From contig OX463863.1 of assembly GCA_949825065.1 (NCBI GenBank), positions 22,056,433 through 22,120,432 on the forward strand: 64,000 nucleotides of DNA, read 5' to 3'. Position numbers and translations under genes: made by a program. The notes below the pieces were generated by a model. It was not told where the DNA came from, searched no databases, and worked only from the letters and a program-made list of their open reading frames with translations. This document shows, one piece after another, positions 59,561-64,000 of the stretch; position 1 is the stretch's first letter, and the number at the start of each line of letters is the position of its first letter. The stretch is from Odontocerum albicorne (taxonomy: Eukaryota > Arthropoda > Insecta > Trichoptera > Odontoceridae).

Positions 59561-60884
59561 CGAGGCTTATCCAGAAAGTAAGTGTACTGAGGCTCTCACG
59601 ACCGGATGGATTTTATTTTCGACATGTTGGCTACACTTCCGTGTAGCCTGACCCTTCCTCTTCGCAACGAGACCGGTTCGAGGTCAGTACCTTGAGAAGT
59701 GTCGACGCGACAACACGTTTCGTGAAAAATGTCAATCCAATCTCCCGGCGAAATACGCGGCGTCATCCGTTATCTCGTTTGGAAGGGAAAACCTCCGGTT
59801 GAGGTTTATAATGAGGTCAAAACTGCATATGGTGATAAAGCTATGAATCGTACGAGTGTGTACAAGTGGTGTCGCGAGTTTTAAAATGGTCGTACGTCTG
59901 CGCATGATGATCAGAGGAGCGGAAGACCTTCAATTGTGACTGACGAAATTGTGGAAAAACTCGAAAATGCACTCCGTGACGATCACAGATTGATTGTGGA
60001 TGAACTTTCTGCGATGTTTCCGCAAATCTCCAGATCTCTACTACACGAAACCATCTCAAAAAACCCTCGGATATCGGAAACTGTCCGCGAGGTGGGTCCC
60101 AAAACAGCTGACAAACCGACACAAGTTGAATCGAGTGGAGGCCGGGCGAGAGTTTTTGAGGCGCTGCAAACTCCATGGAGATGAATTTCTCCGCTCCATC
60201 GTTACTGGAGATGAAACTTGGGTAGCACACTACACGCCTGAAACCAAAAGGCAGTCTCAACAGTGGCGTCACACCTCTTCACCCTCCGCCAAAAAGTTCA
60301 AAACCACAATTTCAGCCAAGAAAATCATGGCATCCGTGTTTTGGGACTGTCAAGGCATAATTTTAATTGAATATATGCCTCAAGGGGAGACCATCAACTC
60401 TGCAAGATACTGTGAGACCCTAAAAAAATTGCGGAGGGCGATTCAGAACAAGAGGAGAGGCATGCTGACAAAGGGAGTCTGCCTGCTGCACGACAATGCC
60501 AGACCACACACGGCCAACGCCACGAAGGAACTGCTCGCCTCGTTTAAATGGGATGTCCTGAACCATCCCGCGCATTCCCCTGACCTAGCACCTTCAGATT
60601 ACTATCTCTTTACCTCCCTGAAGCTGCACATGGGTGGAAAAGGTTTTCAACCGACGAGGAGGTAAAGGAGGAGGTGGAGAAGTGGACGGAGGAGTGGCGG
60701 GAAACTACTTCGAGGAAGGCATCAAAAAGTTGATACCCCGCTTCACCACCTGCATTGAGAGGAATGGCGACTATGTCGAAAAATAGCTTACATATGTACT
60801 ACGGTAACCACGTAATTTTTTTGTTTAAATAAAAAAAATTGTAACCTACAAAATTCAATACACTTACTTTCTGGATATGCCTCG
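59561..60884 (+). mobile_element. Mariner element with nearly intact transposase (mariner-2)
   Basis: Ends CGAGGC(T/A)TATCCAGAAAGTA, flanked by TA. The coding region starts at ATG 59730 (MSIQSPGEIRGVIRYLVWKG). It includes RSGRPSIVTDEIVEKLENAL, TLGYRKLSARWVPKQLT, IVTGDETWVAHYTPETKR, LLHDNARPHTA and SPDLAPSDYYLF, then GIKKLIPRFTTC and NGDYVEK-TAG at 60786. All three catalytic Asp are present with 34 residues between the last two. Damage is limited: a stop at 59882 and frameshifts near 60056 and 60645, with another near 60697. It is younger than mariner-1. Confidence 0.88.
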
Positions 60885-60895
60885 TATATATACTC

Positions 60896-60898
60896 GTG

Positions 60899-60944
<46 letters not shown>

Positions 60945-63900
60945 TGTATGTATGTATGTATGTATGTATGTATGTATGTATGTATGTATGTATGTATGTA
61001 TGTTGTATGTATGTATGTATGTATGTATGTATGTATGTATGTATGTATGTATGTATGTATGTATGTATGTATGTATGTATGTATGTTGTATGTATGTAGT
61101 ATGTATGTATGTATGTATGTATGTATGTATGTATGTATGTATGTATGTATGTATGTATGTATGTATGTATGTATGTATGTATGTATGTATGTATGTATGT
61201 ATGTATGTATGTATGTATGTATGTATGTATGTATGTATGTATGTATGTATGTATGTATGTATGTATGTATGTATGTATGTATGTATGTATGTATGTATGT
61301 ATGTATGTATGTATGTATGTATGTATGTATGTATGTATGTATGTATGTATGTATGTATGTATGTATGTATGTATGTATGTATGTATGTATGTATGTATGT
61401 ATGTATGTATGTATGTATGTATGTATGTATGTATGTATGTATGTATGTATGTATGTATGTATGTATGTATGTATGTATGTATGTATGTATGTATGTATGT
61501 ATGTATGTATGTATGTATGTATGTATGTATGTATGTATGTATGTATGTATGTATGTATGTATGTATGTATGTATGTATGTATGTATGTATGTATGTATGT
61601 ATGTATGTATGTATGTATGTATGTATGTATGTATGTATGTATGTATGTATGTATGTATGTATGTATGTATGTATGTATGTATGTATGTATGTATGTATGT
61701 ATGTATGTATGTATGTATGTATGTATGTATGTATGTATGTATGTATGTATGTATGTATGTATGTATGTATGTATGTATGTATGTATGTATGTATGTATGT
61801 ATGTATGTATGTATGTATGTATGTATGTATGTATGTATGTATGTATGTATGTATGTATGTATGTATGTATGTATGTATGTATGTATGTATGTATGTATGT
61901 ATGTATGTATGTATGTATGTATGTATGTATGTATGTATGTATGTATGTATGTATGTATGTATGTATGTATGTATGTATGTATGTATGTATGTATGTATGT
62001 ATGTATGTATGTATGTATGTATGTATGTATGTATGTATGTATGTATGTATGTATGTATGTATGTATGTATGTATGTATGTATGTATGTATGTATGTATGT
62101 ATGTATGTATGTATGTATGTATGTATGTATGTATGTATGTATGTATGTATGTATGTATGTATGTATGTATGTATGTATGTATGTATGTATGTATGTATGT
62201 ATGTATGTATGTATGTATGTATGTATGTATGTATGTATGTATGTATGTATGTATGTATGTATGTATGTATGTATGTATGTATGTATGTATGTATGTATGT
62301 ATGTATGTATGTATGTATGTATGTATGTATGTATGTATGTATGTATGTATGTATGTATGTATGTATGTATGTATGTATGTATGTATGTATGTATGTATGT
62401 ATGTATGTATGTATGTATGTATGTATGTATGTATGTATGTATGTATGTATGTATGTATGTATGTATGTATGTATGTATGTATGTATGTATGTATGTATGT
62501 ATGTATGTATGTATGTATGTATGTATGTATGTATGTATGTATGTATGTATGTATGTATGTATGTATGTATGTATGTATGTATGTATGTATGTATGTATGT
62601 ATGTATGTATGTATGTATGTATGTATGTATGTATGTATGTATGTATGTATGTATGTATGTATGTATGTATGTATGTATGTATGTATGTATGTATGTATGT
62701 ATGTATGTATGTATGTATGTATGTATGTATGTATGTATGTATGTATGTATGTATGTATGTATGTATGTATGTATGTATGTATGTATGTATGTATGTATGT
62801 ATGTATGTATGTATGTATGTATGTATGTATGTATGTATGTATGTATGTATGTATGTATGTATGTATGTATGTATGTATGTATGTATGTATGTATGTATGT
62901 ATGTATGTATGTATGTATGTATGTATGTATGTATGTATGTATGTATGTATGTATGTATGTATGTATGTATGTATGTATGTATGTATGTATGTATGTATGT
63001 ATGTATGTATGTATGTATGTATGTATGTATGTATGTATGTATGTATGTATGTATGTATGTATGTATGTATGTATGTATGTATGTATGTATGTATGTATGT
63101 ATGTATGTATGTATGTATGTATGTATGTATGTATGTATGTATGTATGTATGTATGTATGTATGTATGTATGTATGTATGTATGTATGTATGTATGTATGT
63201 ATGTATGTATGTATGTATGTATGTATGTATGTATGTATGTATGTATGTATGTATGTATGTATGTATGTATGTATGTATGTATGTATGTATGTATGTATGT
63301 ATGTATGTATGTATGTATGTATGTATGTATGTATGTATGTATGTATGTATGTATGTATGTATGTATGTATGTATGTATGTATGTATGTATGTATGTATGT
63401 ATGTATGTATGTATGTATGTATGTATGTATGTATGTATGTATGTATGTATGTATGTATGTATGTATGTATGTATGTATGTATGTATGTATGTATGTATGT
63501 ATGTATGTATGTATGTATGTATGTATGTATGTATGTATGTATGTATGTATGTATGTATGTATGTATGTATGTATGTATGTATGTATGTATGTATGTATGT
63601 ATGTATGTATGTATGTATGTATGTATGTATGTATGTATGTATGTATGTATGTATGTATGTATGTATGTATGTATGTATGTATGTATGTATGTATGTATGT
63701 ATGTATGTATGTATGTATGTATGTATGTATGTATGTATGTATGTATGTATGTATGTATGTATGTATGTATGTATGTATGTATGTATGTATGTATGTATGT
63801 ATGTATGTATGTATGTATGTATGTATGTATGTATGTATGTATGTATGTATGTATGTATGTATGTATGTATGTATGTATGTATGTATGTATGTATGTATGT

Positions 63901-64000
63901 ATGTATGTATGTATGTATGTATGTATGTATGTATGTATGTATGTATGTATGTATGTATGTATGTATGTATGTATGTATGTATGTATGTATGTATGTATGT
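60896..64000. repeat. (TATG)n microsatellite, about 3.1 kb to window end
   Basis: After about 22 bases of TA repeats, the tetranucleotide TATG repeats almost without error to the end of the window. Interruptions are few and all lie before 61105 (TTGTATG near 61002 and 61085, TAGTATG near 61098). All reading frames of it are repetitive and not genes. Confidence 0.97.

Noticed and set aside
60896..61099. 67-codon MYVC-repeat ORF
   Set aside because: Translation of the TATG microsatellite only.

Overview
The window is AT-rich eukaryotic DNA, almost certainly from an insect. Spliced C2H2 zinc-finger genes sit among mariner, piggyBac, Penelope-like, RTE, copia and hAT-type remnants. No species can be fixed from sequence alone; a beetle-like, repeat-rich genome would fit. 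I see no bacterial operons, rRNA, tRNA or CRISPR array.

The backbone is one zinc-finger gene duplicated at least six times with its flanks. Copies 1 and 2 are on + (0.1-3.3 kb; 11.4-15.1 kb). Copies 3 to 6 are on - (19.4-23.2, 29.6-33.7, 40.7-43.6 and 51.9-53.4 kb). The full gene has three coding exons: exon 1 of about 184 nt, exon 2 of exactly 255 nt in every copy, and one long zinc-finger exon. Both introns are phase 1, and the frame runs through all junctions. Exons 1 and 2 carry acidic modules with Lys-Glu motifs of the SUMO-consensus type (VKEE, IKQE, IKEE, IKKE). Exon 3 holds a tandem array of nearly identical 28-residue fingers (84-bp unit): 12 in copy 1, about 16 in copy 2, 18 in copy 3, about 28 in copy 4, 16 in copy 5 and 7 in copy 6. 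Only copy 5 (43636 to 40871, minus strand) is complete and open, giving about 611 aa. Copy 1 is open but its exon 1 lies outside the window. Copies 2, 3 and 4 have stops or frameshifts. Copy 6 has lost exon 1 and its promoter.

Each duplicated block also carries shared non-genic parts: a CCAAT/TATA promoter candidate, a Penelope-like 3' tail 5' of exon 1, a perfect-length 47-nt hairpin in intron 1, a tandem repeat that reads as a repeated HGHYS peptide, and relic fingers beyond a stop common to several copies. The 3' side carries an unclassified TIR transposon inserted into a LINE in copies 4 to 6. Later insertions distinguish the blocks: piggyBac and two LINEs in copy 6, an internally deleted mariner and a nested hAT/foldback pair in copy 4, large palindromes in copy 3.

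The right end (55.5-64 kb) leaves the cluster. It holds a decayed copia element, two adjacent mariners with clear TIRs, and about 3.1 kb of almost pure TATG microsatellite running to the window edge.
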